Assembly: GCA_030427145.1 (NCBI GenBank) | Contig: JAUHWT010000031.1 | Coordinates: 1 to 33,227, forward strand | DNA from: Alphaproteobacteria bacterium | Lineage (GTDB): Bacteria; Pseudomonadota; Alphaproteobacteria; Rhodobacterales; Rhodobacteraceae | Length of the DNA: 33,227 bases | Direction: 5' to 3' | Shown: piece after piece, positions 25,426 through 33,227 of the stretch | Position numbering within the stretch: position 1 is the first letter of the stretch | Layout: each line of letters starts with the position of its first letter | Position numbers and translations under genes: made by a program | Notes under the pieces: model-generated | The model's input: only the letters and a program-made list of their open reading frames with translations | The model's database searches: none | What the model was told of the DNA's origin: nothing

Positions 25426-28400
25426 CTAGACGAAAAGTGTATCCTCGACCACGAAGTTGAGATCCTCGGGGGCAAGGTCTTGGCCGACCAGTTTGAGTTT
25501 GTCGCGGTCGCCGTGGAACGTGACCGTGACGCCGATCCATGTATCCTCGATCTTCTTCACGGAGGTGCCGTCGGTCAGGACAAGCGTATCCTCGTCGTCA
25601 TCGTAATCGCGGACGACATCGATCTCGCGGCGGCGGTTTTGGGTCTCGGCACCAAAGACGAACTCATCCGCTCCGCCACGGCCACGCATGACGTCGAGAT
25701 AGCCCGCGCCGCTGACGATGCGGTCGTCGCCATCGGTGCCCTTGAGCCAGTTGCTGAAGCGGTTGCCCTCAATGAGGTTGATGTCATTCTCAAACCCGAA
25801 GGCCACGATGACCGGGTCATGGTCCGAGTTCCGGGCCGCGTTCTCCCCGTTGTAGATGTCGGGGTTGCGGGTGCCAAACTCGAAACCGCCATCATTGCTC
25901 CGGATGGAGAGTTCGTAGTCGATGGCGTCAGCCTCGTCGGCGTTGATGTGCCATTCGGTTACGCCCGCGATGTCATCCAACAGATCACCACTGCCCATCA
26001 CATAGTCCAGCGTTCCGGTCTGGCCGTCAAAGACATAGGACCGGGCGTCAGAGCCGAGCGCGTCATAGGCGATGTCGGAATAGCCTTGGTCGCGCAGCGC
26101 GTTGATCGGGTCTTCCTGGGCGTAGGAGTTCAGATCACCCACGATCAGGATGTTGTTTGAGCCCGAGCCGGTCGGGTCCGTGGCGAGATGATCGGCCAGG
26201 TATTCGGCCGCCGCCTCACGGGTGCCGTTGTTGTTGCCCGCGCCGTCGCCCTGATCCTCGTCCACGGCCAGTCCGGAGAGCGAGCCCTTGGATTTCAGGT
26301 GGTTGACAGAGACGGTTACGACCTCACCGCTTTCGACATGCTCAAATGTCTGGGTGACCGCCGGACGGTTCAGATCTCCACCGGAAGACAGGGGATCGGT
26401 GAAGGCGCTGTCGTCGAGAATATCCACGTCGCCGAGCGGGTTAGCCGTTTCAGTTTTGTAGATCAGGGCATTGGTGATGGCGTCTCCGCCGACCTGGCCC
26501 GTGTAGATGTAACCGTAGACATCCGATCCAAGCTCGGCGTTGACGGCATCCACAAGGGTTGCCAGCGGGGCGGAGGTGACGTCGTTCTCGATCTCCAGAA
26601 GGCCGACAACATCCGCTTCCATTGCAACGATGGCGTTGACGATTTTGGCTTCCTGGCGGACGAGTTCCTCTGCGGTGTTGGCACCGCGCGGCCCCTGGCC
26701 GGTAGTCGTGGAGTTGGAGCCGTCATTGAGCGTGGTGAAGTAGTTCAGCACGTTCAGGCTCGCGACCTTGAAGTTCCCGCCGAGATCCTCCGGCGCTTCC
26801 TCGCGGGGATTGGTGTTGGCGTAGTCGCCGGTGGCATCCTGAAGGCGGAACTCGTCGAAGGAGTAATCCACGACGCCCGTGAGGTTGGTCAGGGTGTCGC
26901 CCATCCGGAAATCGTCACCGGCATCGAGGATGCCATTGTCGCCGTCGATGATTTCGATGGGATCGGAGTAGCTGTCGGACGATCCGTCATCAATGACGAG
27001 GGACCGGGCGGCGTTGTCCTGCAGGTGCTGGTCGTAGCCATCGGCATCCGGGGCGTTGTTCTGGGTGAACTGTTCAAGCTGTCCGCCGGAGGTGACGGTG
27101 TACTGTCCGAAGCGGTCGAGGTTGAACATCTCGGTCACCGACATTTCGGTCGGGACCGTGATCATCATGCTCTCATAGGCTTCAAGATCGACCACGTAGT
27201 TGCCGTCGTCATCGAGCATCACGCCGGTGGTTGGGAAATTGACCTCGACAGCCTCCGGAATGTCGTTGCCGGAGCTGACAACCGTCACTTCGGTGGGTGT
27301 CAGCTGCGTCAGGCCAAAGTATTCCGAAACCTCACCGGTGACGCGAACGAGGTCGCCGGCCATCACGTCCTCGGCGGAGTAGATGAAGAGACCCTCGGAG
27401 GACCAGACATCGGCATCCCAGTCGCTTTCCTCTTCCATGACGTAGAAGCCGGTGTAGTCCGGGATCGCCGTCACGACAGCCTCAATCGTCACGGTCATGC
27501 CGCTGAAGGGGGAGACGTCGTCAACGCCGACCTGTGCAAATTCAGGTAGAGCGGAGAAGTCGGTGGAGCCCTGAATGTCGGAAATCAGGGTCAGTTCCGG
27601 TGTCTCGACCGGGACCGTGATCTCATGGAAGGTCAGCGTTTCCGAGACCTCGCTGGCAACGGCCAAGATCGGGGTGCCGGTGGGGCTGTCCCCGGCGGAG
27701 ATGAATTTCAGCCCTTCAGGTGCGATGTCCCCCTCGGTGCGGACATAGGTCACAAGTTCGGAGTTTTCCGGCTCGGAGATGTCATAGACCATGACGCCGC
27801 CGACGCGCTCAAGTCCGACGAAGGCAAAGGTGCGGCCCTCAACCTCGCCGACCACGACACCCTCGGGCTCAGCGCCCTTGTTGTCGGACCGGCCATCGAA
27901 GGTGTCAGCGTCGCCTTCTGAATTGTGCAGTTCGGCGAAGTCGGCTGCGATTTTTTGGGCGAACTGGTCGCCGCTGTCGAAGACCTGGTTTCCGTCCGCA
28001 TCCCAGATCGAGAAGGAGCGGGCGCCGTAGACATAGAGCTCATCAAAATCGCCATCGCCATCCGTATCGCCGTCAATGGTCGAGGCCTGGAGACGGCCAA
28101 TGCCCTCGTCGGTCTGGAGCGTTGCGGCGTCGGGGAAGGCATCCGGATCGAGAACCAGATCCTCAATACGCTCGTCCTCATCACGGGCGTCGCCCTCGTT
28201 GGCGGTGACGTAGTAGGTCTGACCATTGGCAGTGTAGGACGCGATGGCGTCGGGCATGTAGAGGCCCTTGACCGGCGCGGTGACGATGTTGATCGCTTCG
28301 TCCGTGTCGGACGTGTCGAGGCCGTTGCCGGGCAGGCTGTGGTCCTTCGCGCCGAGGGGCTGAATGTCCTCGAGGTCAATGGTGCCGGGCTGCGTGATGT

Positions 28401-31400
28401 CGTCGATTACAGCGACCGCGTTGGCCTCCTGCACGGTGATGAAGGCGGTTTTGCCCTCGATCGTGATGTATTCCGGTTCGAGATCGGCAGCGGCCGACCC
28501 TGTTCCGCTGTCGAAGACGCGCACACCCTTGGCGGCAAGCGCGTCGAATGTCACGTCTGCACCGAAGCTGAAGGTGTTGACGGTGGAGGCGGAGAAGTCG
28601 GACGTGTTGAGCGTGATGACCGAGATGCTGCCTTCCGGATCGACACCGTCATCGGCCTCGCCTTCATTCGCGACCACGGCATGGGTGCCGGTTTCATCGA
28701 AGGTGACCATATCGGGCAGGGCGCCCACGGTGACGCTTCCGAGGAAAGCGGAGGTTTCGGTGTCGTAGAAGAAGACCGCGCCCGGGGCCTGCTCGTTGTC
28801 GCCGGGGACGGCGGCGGCGAGGATGCCGTTTTTGACAGAGACGGAGGTGACGGCCGCGTCCGTCGCGCCATCAACGGTCGGGTCGATCAGTTCGATTTCA
28901 GAGAGGCTGGACGGATCGGAGGCGTCAACGACCTGAATGCCGTCGCCGGACGAGATGAAGGCGCGGTCCGAAGCCGGATCGAAATCAATGATTTCCGCGC
29001 CGCTGGACAGGGAGAGCGTGTTGAGCGCGGTGAGTTCGAGCGGGAACGGTTCGGGAAGTTCTTCCCCGCCACTGCCGTTATGGGAGCCGAGGTCGTCGAA
29101 ACTGTCCTGGCCGGTGCTGGTCCATTCATTCGCGAGGCCGGAGAGATCGGAGCCGAAGCCGTCGGTATTTCCTTCGGAGATGCCCTCATTGCGGATCAGG
29201 GTGTTGTTCTGCGTGCTGTTGCCGCCGCTGGTCCAGGAGGAACCGGGATCGACGAAACCGGCGCCATCGTCAGGCGTGCCGATCATGTCGATGATGTTCG
29301 CGCCACCGGCGACGCTCGTGCCGCCGTTCAGGAGCAGCAGGTGATCGTCGCCGTTGTGGGAAAGGGTTCCAGAGGTCAGATCGGCGACGTCGAGGATTGC
29401 GGCATCGGCCATGGGGTTCGCCACAACGAACACGGCGCCGGCGGCGAGCGTGCCGCTCAGGGCGATTGTGGCCTCAACATCGGTGCCGCCATTCGAGATG
29501 CGGCCGATATTGTAGTCAGCGAGATCAATATCAGCGCCGGTGTTGTTGAAAATCTCAACGGCCTTGTTGTTGCTGGAACCTTCGACGTATTCGGAGAAGA
29601 ACACGCCGCCGGCGGAGCTGTCGTCGTCGATGACGGTGTCCTCAGCGAAGGCAAGGTTCTGCATACGCGTGTCGCCGGCACGGTCGGTGTCGGCCTCGCT
29701 GTAGGGATTGTCCGCGTCGAAATTTGCGGCAAGGTATTCGGCCAGGGCGTCCTGCTCGGAGCCGTCTGGGGCGAAATCGGCAACGCCGGTGCGGGGGGCG
29801 GTTTCCTCCTGGTCGAGGTCAATGCGGTTCACGCGGGCCGCAATGTCGGCGTCGTAATTCGGGTCGGTTGGATCGGTCACCGGGAAGGGGTAGCCATCGC
29901 CGCCGCTTGCCAGGAAGCCGAGTGTCACGATGCGCACCTCGGCGGAGCCGTCGCCCTGGAGCACACCGTCACGCAGCAGAACGTCAATGTCGCTGCCCTC
30001 CGCATCCGTGATGGCTGCGTTCACGAGGCGCGAGCCGGGATCAGCGGTCAGATCGAAGCTGAACTGCACGCCTGAAACCTGGGGGAAGCGGCCCTGGGTG
30101 TTGGTGTCGTCGGGGGAGGAGGCCTCAAGGCCGTATTCCAGGATGTCCACCAGTTCGGCGCGGGTAAGGGTTGCCAGCGACAGGCCGTTGTTGAAGGACA
30201 ACGCATTGGAAATTGCCGTCTGGCTGATGCCGCCGTCGGGACGGCCGGTCAGCTCATTGCCTTCAGGGGGCAGGAAGGACGGTTCGGTGTCGCCGGGCAG
30301 AACCGTGGTTTCGCCGATGTCGTTGCGGACGCCGCCGCCGTTTTTGATCGAGACCAGCACGGAGCCATCGGCTTCCTGGGCCAGCGCGAGGTTGGCATCG
30401 GCGGTCAGGTTGCCAAGGTTTGTTTCCTGGATGCGGACCGACTCGCGGGTGCCGTTGAGGAAGACCTCGGCGATGCCGAAATAGTTGCCGTCCTGTGCGA
30501 TGATTTCAGCCTCAAGCTTTTCGACGATCTCCTCAATCTCCGGGTCGATGAGGTCCTCACCGCCAACCGCGGCCAGACCGGCCTCATCGGTGGCATAGGC
30601 GCCGGAAACGGTTTCGTCGTAGCTCTCGGCGATAACGTTGCCGTCCGCGTCAAAATCGAGCACGAGGCGGCCAACATATTTGTAGTTGCCGTCCGTGTTG
30701 ACCAGCGCGACGTAATTGCCATCCGCGTCCTTGAGGAAGGTCGGGTACTGGCCCTGGTCGCGGTCATCGGTGCGGGGCGTGTCGTTGTCATCGAAGAGAC
30801 GGGTGTTGGAGCCGCCGGCCACAACGATATCGACGCCGGACAGGCGCGTGGCGAGTTCCTGTTCGATGGAAATCTGCTGCATGTGGGCGAGCAGAACGAC
30901 CTTGTTCATGTCGGGATTGTTGGCGAGCAGGCTGTCGACCTCGCCCTGTATGACGGCGGCCAGCGCATCGAGTTCGGCGTCGCTCGGGTTGCCGCCGAAC
31001 TCGGTCGGCAGAATGGTCACGTCGCCTGGTGAGGAAATCGACCCGAGCGTAGGCGTGGTCGCGCCAATGACACCGACTTTTTCAGCGTCGGCACCGGTTT
31101 CGATTACTACGGAAGAGGTGACGGTATTGGCCAGCGGGCTGCCACCACCGGCAACTTCCAGCGGCGCCAGATTGGCATCGGTCGAATAGTCCAGATTGGT
31201 GGAGAGATAGGGGAAGAGGGCGCCCCCGTAACCGGTCTTGGCGTCCGCCGCGATCAAACCGGCCAGTGCCGCGGCACCCTTGTCAAACTCATGGTTGCCG
31301 AGCGCAACGGCCTGAACGCCGAGTTCGTTCTGGATCATGATATCCGCGCGCCCCTCGCCACCATAGGTGTTGAAGGAGGCGGAGAAAAACACACCGGGGA

Positions 31401-31665
31401 TGAAGGCGTCACCGGATGACAGGATCAGCGTGTTGTCGGCCTCGCCGTCATCGCCGATGTCCTCGGCCTCAAGGGCGTTGAGGACGCCGGACAAGCGGGG
31501 GGCGTCCTCGAGGGCGTCGATGTTGCCTTCCTGATCCGCGAAATGAAACAGTTCGAGAGTAAAATCACCCGTATCCGCCGCCGCATTGCCAGGCGTGCCG
31601 CCCGTCAGTTCCGAAAAATCGTCCTCAGCCACATCAAAATCAGTCGTGGAACCGTCGTTCAGCAT
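25426..31665 (-). CDS. Giant secreted 5'-nucleotidase/nuclease (ExeM/NucH-like)
   Basis: The product has about 2,079 residues; ATG 31665 follows GGGAGAGGA. Domains in order: UshA-type metallophosphatase (about 33-400; ELFHFADQEGN, SSGDAFIPG, GNHEFDKG); 5'-nucleotidase C-terminal domain (410-660; SIKNGGGVRNDIG); lamin-tail domain (685-860; FFSEYVEGSSNNKAVEIFN); choice-of-anchor-I-type beta-propeller (870-1350); OB-like domain (1357-1500); endonuclease/exonuclease/phosphatase nuclease (1625-1955; VASLNVLNYFTTL, GLLEIEND, VNHLKSKG, VGDLNSYAQEDP, NSDHDPV). An RTX-like tail (GNRFSNWLKGTDGDDRI ... LNFVVEDTLFV) closes it. No Sec signal is present, so type I secretion is likely. It would cut extracellular DNA/RNA and strip phosphate from the nucleotides. 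A Pho-box-like site lies upstream. Confidence 0.9.
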   Translation of the reverse strand: MLNDGSTTDFDVAEDDFSELTGGTPGNAAADTGDFTLELFHFADQEGNIDALEDAPRLSGVLNALEAEDIGDDGEADNTLILSSGDAFIPGVFFSASFNTYGGEGRADIMIQNELGVQAVALGNHEFDKGAAALAGLIAADAKTGYGGALFPYLSTNLDYSTDANLAPLEVAGGGSPLANTVTSSVVIETGADAEKVGVIGATTPTLGSISSPGDVTILPTEFGGNPSDAELDALAAVIQGEVDSLLANNPDMNKVVLLAHMQQISIEQELATRLSGVDIVVAGGSNTRLFDDNDTPRTDDRDQGQYPTFLKDADGNYVALVNTDGNYKYVGRLVLDFDADGNVIAESYDETVSGAYATDEAGLAAVGGEDLIDPEIEEIVEKLEAEIIAQDGNYFGIAEVFLNGTRESVRIQETNLGNLTADANLALAQEADGSVLVSIKNGGGVRNDIGETTVLPGDTEPSFLPPEGNELTGRPDGGISQTAISNALSFNNGLSLATLTRAELVDILEYGLEASSPDDTNTQGRFPQVSGVQFSFDLTADPGSRLVNAAITDAEGSDIDVLLRDGVLQGDGSAEVRIVTLGFLASGGDGYPFPVTDPTDPNYDADIAARVNRIDLDQEETAPRTGVADFAPDGSEQDALAEYLAANFDADNPYSEADTDRAGDTRMQNLAFAEDTVIDDDSSAGGVFFSEYVEGSSNNKAVEIFNNTGADIDLADYNIGRISNGGTDVEATIALSGTLAAGAVFVVANPMADAAILDVADLTSGTLSHNGDDHLLLLNGGTSVAGGANIIDMIGTPDDGAGFVDPGSSWTSGGNSTQNNTLIRNEGISEGNTDGFGSDLSGLANEWTSTGQDSFDDLGSHNGSGGEELPEPFPLELTALNTLSLSSGAEIIDFDPASDRAFISSGDGIQVVDASDPSSLSEIELIDPTVDGATDAAVTSVSVKNGILAAAVPGDNEQAPGAVFFYDTETSAFLGSVTVGALPDMVTFDETGTHAVVANEGEADDGVDPEGSISVITLNTSDFSASTVNTFSFGADVTFDALAAKGVRVFDSGTGSAAADLEPEYITIEGKTAFITVQEANAVAVIDDITQPGTIDLEDIQPLGAKDHSLPGNGLDTSDTDEAINIVTAPVKGLYMPDAIASYTANGQTYYVTANEGDARDEDERIEDLVLDPDAFPDAATLQTDEGIGRLQASTIDGDTDGDGDFDELYVYGARSFSIWDADGNQVFDSGDQFAQKIAADFAELHNSEGDADTFDGRSDNKGAEPEGVVVGEVEGRTFAFVGLERVGGVMVYDISEPENSELVTYVRTEGDIAPEGLKFISAGDSPTGTPILAVASEVSETLTFHEITVPVETPELTLISDIQGSTDFSALPEFAQVGVDDVSPFSGMTVTIEAVVTAIPDYTGFYVMEEESDWDADVWSSEGLFIYSAEDVMAGDLVRVTGEVSEYFGLTQLTPTEVTVVSSGNDIPEAVEVNFPTTGVMLDDDGNYVVDLEAYESMMITVPTEMSVTEMFNLDRFGQYTVTSGGQLEQFTQNNAPDADGYDQHLQDNAARSLVIDDGSSDSYSDPIEIIDGDNGILDAGDDFRMGDTLTNLTGVVDYSFDEFRLQDATGDYANTNPREEAPEDLGGNFKVASLNVLNYFTTLNDGSNSTTTGQGPRGANTAEELVRQEAKIVNAIVAMEADVVGLLEIENDVTSAPLATLVDAVNAELGSDVYGYIYTGQVGGDAITNALIYKTETANPLGDVDILDDSAFTDPLSSGGDLNRPAVTQTFEHVESGEVVTVSVNHLKSKGSLSGLAVDEDQGDGAGNNNGTREAAAEYLADHLATDPTGSGSNNILIVGDLNSYAQEDPINALRDQGYSDIAYDALGSDARSYVFDGQTGTLDYVMGSGDLLDDIAGVTEWHINADEADAIDYELSIRSNDGGFEFGTRNPDIYNGENAARNSDHDPVIVAFGFENDINLIEGNRFSNWLKGTDGDDRIVSGAGYLDVMRGRGGADEFVFGAETQNRRREIDVVRDYDDDEDTLVLTDGTSVKKIEDTWIGVTVTFHGDRDKLKLVGQDLAPEDLNFVVEDTLFV

Positions 31666-31739
31666 TGGGCATCCTCTCCCGTTATTCACCCGGCAGTTTT
31701 TGCCCGGGCACACCAGCAACAGTTTGTTAACGATTCAGT

Positions 31740-31757
31740 ATGACCGAAATGTAACAG
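31740..31757 (-). promoter_or_regulatory. Pho-box-like site upstream of the nuclease/nucleotidase gene
   Basis: On the minus strand CTGTTAC-ATTT-CGGTCAT matches the PhoB box (two CTGTCAY repeats, 4-nt AT-rich spacer) at 12 of 14 repeat positions. TAACAA, a possible -10, starts 10 nt downstream, the usual spacing. The site is 75 nt upstream of the ATG. A hairpin in the leader (CCCGGCA/TGCCCGGG, 31689-31708) lies between them. Confidence 0.6.
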
Positions 31758-31902
31758 CAGTTTTGCGGTTTTTGGTTGGGGTTGGATGAGGCGCGCGACG
31801 GTTGAGCGGTTTCCCGCGCGTTCTACCGTAATGCGGTATGGGACGATGAGACGGAAACCGTGGGAGGTTTCTGCAACATCCGTTTAAACTATCGGGGGAT
31901 TT

Positions 31903-31918
31903 TGGCTCCGGCGGTAGG
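31903..31918 (-). other. tRNA-Asn-like 3'-end fragment, candidate island attachment site
   Basis: On the minus strand the sequence reads CCTAC-CGCCGGA-G-CCA: the last T-stem strand, a seven-base acceptor strand, discriminator G and CCA, as in a tRNA-Asn end. No T-loop or remaining cloverleaf precedes it, so it is not a tRNA gene. Its orientation places original chromosome at lower coordinates and inserted DNA at higher ones, which agrees with the composition drop and the retron to the right. Confidence 0.5.
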
Positions 31919-32078
31919 GGCCGCAGAAAATCTGAAAAAATCCAACAAAATCAAAGGCCGACCCTCTGCGAAACAGCCTTCGGACCTGCATTGTGCCCAT
32001 CGAACTGCCACAGTCAAGTGCTCAGTATCTTGCCAAGTAGTGCAGTGGTTTTAACGCAGCTATTGAACAGATGGCTGG

Positions 32079-32106
32079 TTGAAAAGCCCCAGTAAGGCAC
32101 TTAACG
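32079..32106 (+). promoter_or_regulatory. Possible retron promoter
   Basis: TTGAAA (32079-32084), a 16-nt spacer and TTAACG (32101-32106) would start transcription near 32113, at the beginning of the retron ncRNA. The -10 is poor. Nothing else of note is seen in 31919-32078, which is A-rich in part and holds no convincing gene. Confidence 0.3.
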
Positions 32107-32248
32107 TGAAGCCAGCTTGCGGATAGATCTTTCCGCTGTGCTTCGCAGCGGGTGAAACAATGGTATGGAGGAATTGCTCCTTCGTCATCTTTGCAACTTT
32201 ACTGGAAATCCGGTGGGTTTGCTCAACGAGTATCCGCAAGCGCTTTAT
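32106..32248 (+). ncRNA. Retron msr-msd non-coding RNA
   Basis: The region is bounded by complementary ends, the a1/a2 pair of retrons. GCTTGCGGATA (32115-32125) is perfectly complementary to TATCCGCAAGC (32231-32241). After a 2-nt bulge (32113-32114) the pairing continues, with two G-T pairs, between 32106-32112 and 32242-32248, giving 18 bp in all. The G at 32126 directly after a1 is the likely branch G. Inside are an 8-bp hairpin with a CTT loop (32133-32151), an imperfect 15-pair-long hairpin with loop ATTGC (32158-32193) and a short ACTGG/CCGGT hairpin (32201-32214). The reverse transcriptase ATG is 12 nt downstream. The msr/msd boundary cannot be fixed by eye. Confidence 0.8.
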
Positions 32249-32259
32249 CAGGGGGCAGA

Positions 32260-33105
32260 ATGGCGACGATGCTGACCAGACTTAAAGCTTGCGCCAGTCG
32301 CAAAGAACTTGCGTTACTTCTTGGCTTCAAGCCCAAAGCACTTTCATACGTACTTTTTCAAGTGGCTGACAAAGACAAGTATGCTGTTTTTGAAATCCCC
32401 AAGAAAAATGGCGGTCATCGAACAATCGCTGCCCCCATACCTCAACTAAAATTGTTGCAGTCTAGGCTTGCTCACTGTCTTCAAGCTTGTCTTGATGAGA
32501 TTGAGAAGGCAGACGGCGTCAAGGAAAGTTGCGCTCTTTCGCATGGCTTTCACACTGGGAGGTCGATCTGTTCGAACGCTGAGATCCACAAGGGCCGTAG
32601 ATGGGTTCTTAACATTGATTTGAAGGACTTCTTCCCAAGCATTAATTTTGGCCGGGTTCGCGGTTTTTTTATCAAGAACAATAAGTTCTCTCTGAATCCT
32701 GATGTCGCCACTGCTATCGCCCAGATAGCGTGCCATGACAACAGTCTCCCTCAGGGAAGTCCTTGTTCCCCTGTGATATCAAATCTGCTTGGCCATTTGC
32801 TGGATATCAAACTCAACCAAATGGCGAAAAGAGCACGTTGCAGCTATTCCCGCTATGCGGATGATATTACGTTTTCATGCAGTAAAAAGGAGTTCCCGAC
32901 GGAAATAGCATTGCCCACATCCGTTGAAAGTACTCAATGGATTCCCTCGGATAAGGTCCGACATGTGATACATTCTTCGGGCTATCAAGTTAACCCACAG
33001 AAAACCCGTATGCAGTTCTATTGGTCTCGACAGGACGCTACCGGCCTTGTGGTCAATAAAAAGGTTAATGTTCCGAGGGATTATGTGAAAGCGACAAGAG
33101 CGTGA
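32260..33105 (+). CDS. ret: Retron reverse transcriptase, C-terminus truncated by an insertion
   Basis: An RNA-directed DNA polymerase of 281 residues as it stands. Motifs in order: IPKKNGGHRTIAAPIPQLKLLQ (46-67), the retron-specific NAEIH (106-110, NAxxH), NIDLKDFFPSI (118-128, first catalytic Asp), LPQGSPCSPVISN (163-175), catalytic YADD (199-202), GYQVNPQKTR (241-250) and ATGLVVNKKVN (260-270), a variant of the VTG motif that recognises the msr. It copies the adjacent ncRNA into msDNA, usually as part of phage defence. I chose ATG 32260, after GGGGG; an earlier in-frame start (32152) would lie inside the ncRNA. The frame stops exactly at an IS-like tip, so the true C-terminus, normally some tens of residues longer, is lost. 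G+C is about 48%, far below the neighbours. Confidence 0.9.
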   Translation: MATMLTRLKACASRKELALLLGFKPKALSYVLFQVADKDKYAVFEIPKKNGGHRTIAAPIPQLKLLQSRLAHCLQACLDEIEKADGVKESCALSHGFHTGRSICSNAEIHKGRRWVLNIDLKDFFPSINFGRVRGFFIKNNKFSLNPDVATAIAQIACHDNSLPQGSPCSPVISNLLGHLLDIKLNQMAKRARCSYSRYADDITFSCSKKEFPTEIALPTSVESTQWIPSDKVRHVIHSSGYQVNPQKTRMQFYWSRQDATGLVVNKKVNVPRDYVKATRA

Positions 33106-33227
33106 CCTGCCCCCCGGTGGTCCCTCGTTCATAACGAGAGTCTGCGGGTTTGATTTTGATAGTCATGGGTTTTGGCTTGGGCAAGCGCGCCGGGCGCGGA
33201 GCCCTCAAATTGCTCAAGCGCTCGGCG
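33103..33227. mobile_element. End of an IS3-family-like insertion sequence (continues past window)
   Basis: The retron frame breaks at 33103 where TGACCTGCCCCCC begins, a TG...CCCC tip of the kind found in IS3-family terminal repeats. On the minus strand a frame open from the window edge ends at 33129 (tail THDYQNQTRRLSL), 26 nt from the tip, as expected for the 3' end of a transposase gene. No target-site duplication can be tested because the other end is outside the window. Confidence 0.6.
33129..33227 (-). CDS. Putative transposase C-terminal end (cut by window edge)
   Basis: Thirty-two residues in frame from the window edge (RRALEQFEGSAPGALAQAKT...RRLSL), then TGA at 33131-33129. It resembles the low-complexity tail of IS3-type OrfB proteins by position and orientation relative to the IS tip, but it holds no catalytic motif, so the identification rests on context. 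Confidence 0.4.
   Translation of the reverse strand, partial: RRALEQFEGSAPGALAQAKTHDYQNQTRRLSL

Noticed and set aside
25414-30075. Several long plus-strand frames opposite the nuclease gene, one of 716 residues
   Set aside because: They follow the codon bias of the minus-strand gene, show Val/Gly/Asp-rich sequence without motifs and lack ribosome sites.
31903-31975. Complete tRNA gene at the island border
   Set aside because: Only the last 16 nt fit; no T-loop, anticodon arm or 5' acceptor strand can be found next to it.
31860-32054. 64-residue plus-strand frame at the island border
   Set aside because: It crosses the tRNA-like fragment, has no ribosome site and matches nothing I know.

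Overview
The window is high-G+C DNA from an alphaproteobacterium, most likely Rhodobacterales (Roseobacter/Rhodobacter relatives). The evidence is the gene content: an RpoE-ChrR singlet-oxygen module with its partner genes, an inositol ABC/IolC/IolG cluster, a GlpR-like DeoR regulator and an ExeM/NucH-type secreted nuclease. Codons are strongly GC3-biased, so long open frames on the opposite strand are common and are treated here as shadows. From about 31.9 kb onward the composition falls to roughly half G+C, which marks acquired DNA.

Region 1 (1-8.35 kb) is carbohydrate catabolism. On the minus strand lie the start of iolC (cut by the window edge), a three-gene sugar ABC importer (binding protein, permease, ATPase) and an IolG-like dehydrogenase. 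A divergent LacI regulator follows, with a 46-bp dyad between it and iolG that looks like a double operator. Convergent to lacI is a two-gene operon: an enolase-superfamily sugar-acid dehydratase and a gluconate 5-dehydrogenase-like SDR.

Region 2 (8.5-15.2 kb) is a singlet-oxygen/lipid-remodelling locus. rpoE-chrR-SDR form one minus-strand operon. A DUF2177 membrane protein gene and an operon of FAD amine-oxidase-like protein, DUF1365 protein and cyclopropane-fatty-acid-synthase-like methyltransferase lie on the plus strand. All three transcription units carry upstream sites of the form TGATCC-N18-TA, the known RpoE promoter type, so the whole block reads as one local regulon. A decayed PQQ-type sugar dehydrogenase fragment lies inside it.

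Region 3 (15.2-25.4 kb) holds a DeoR/GlpR repressor, a copper-type P1B ATPase, a secreted RTX protein, a small LuxR-type protein with an IS3-OrfA-like leucine-zipper tail, and an RND efflux pump (periplasmic adaptor plus inner-membrane pump) with a divergent TetR regulator.

Region 4 (25.4-31.75 kb) is one giant secreted protein of about 2,080 residues. It combines a 5'-nucleotidase, a lamin-tail domain, a beta-propeller, a nuclease of the endonuclease/exonuclease/phosphatase fold and an RTX-like secretion tail, behind a Pho-box-like site. It probably scavenges phosphate from extracellular nucleic acid.

Region 5 (31.9-33.2 kb) is the edge of a likely genomic island. A tRNA-Asn-like 3'-end fragment is followed by a compact retron: a structured ncRNA bounded by long a1/a2 inverted repeats, then a retron reverse transcriptase with the NAxxH, YADD and (V/A)TG hallmarks. 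The reverse transcriptase frame stops at the tip of an IS-like end (TGACCTGCCCCC), so the gene appears truncated by an insertion. Any effector gene lies beyond the window or has been lost.
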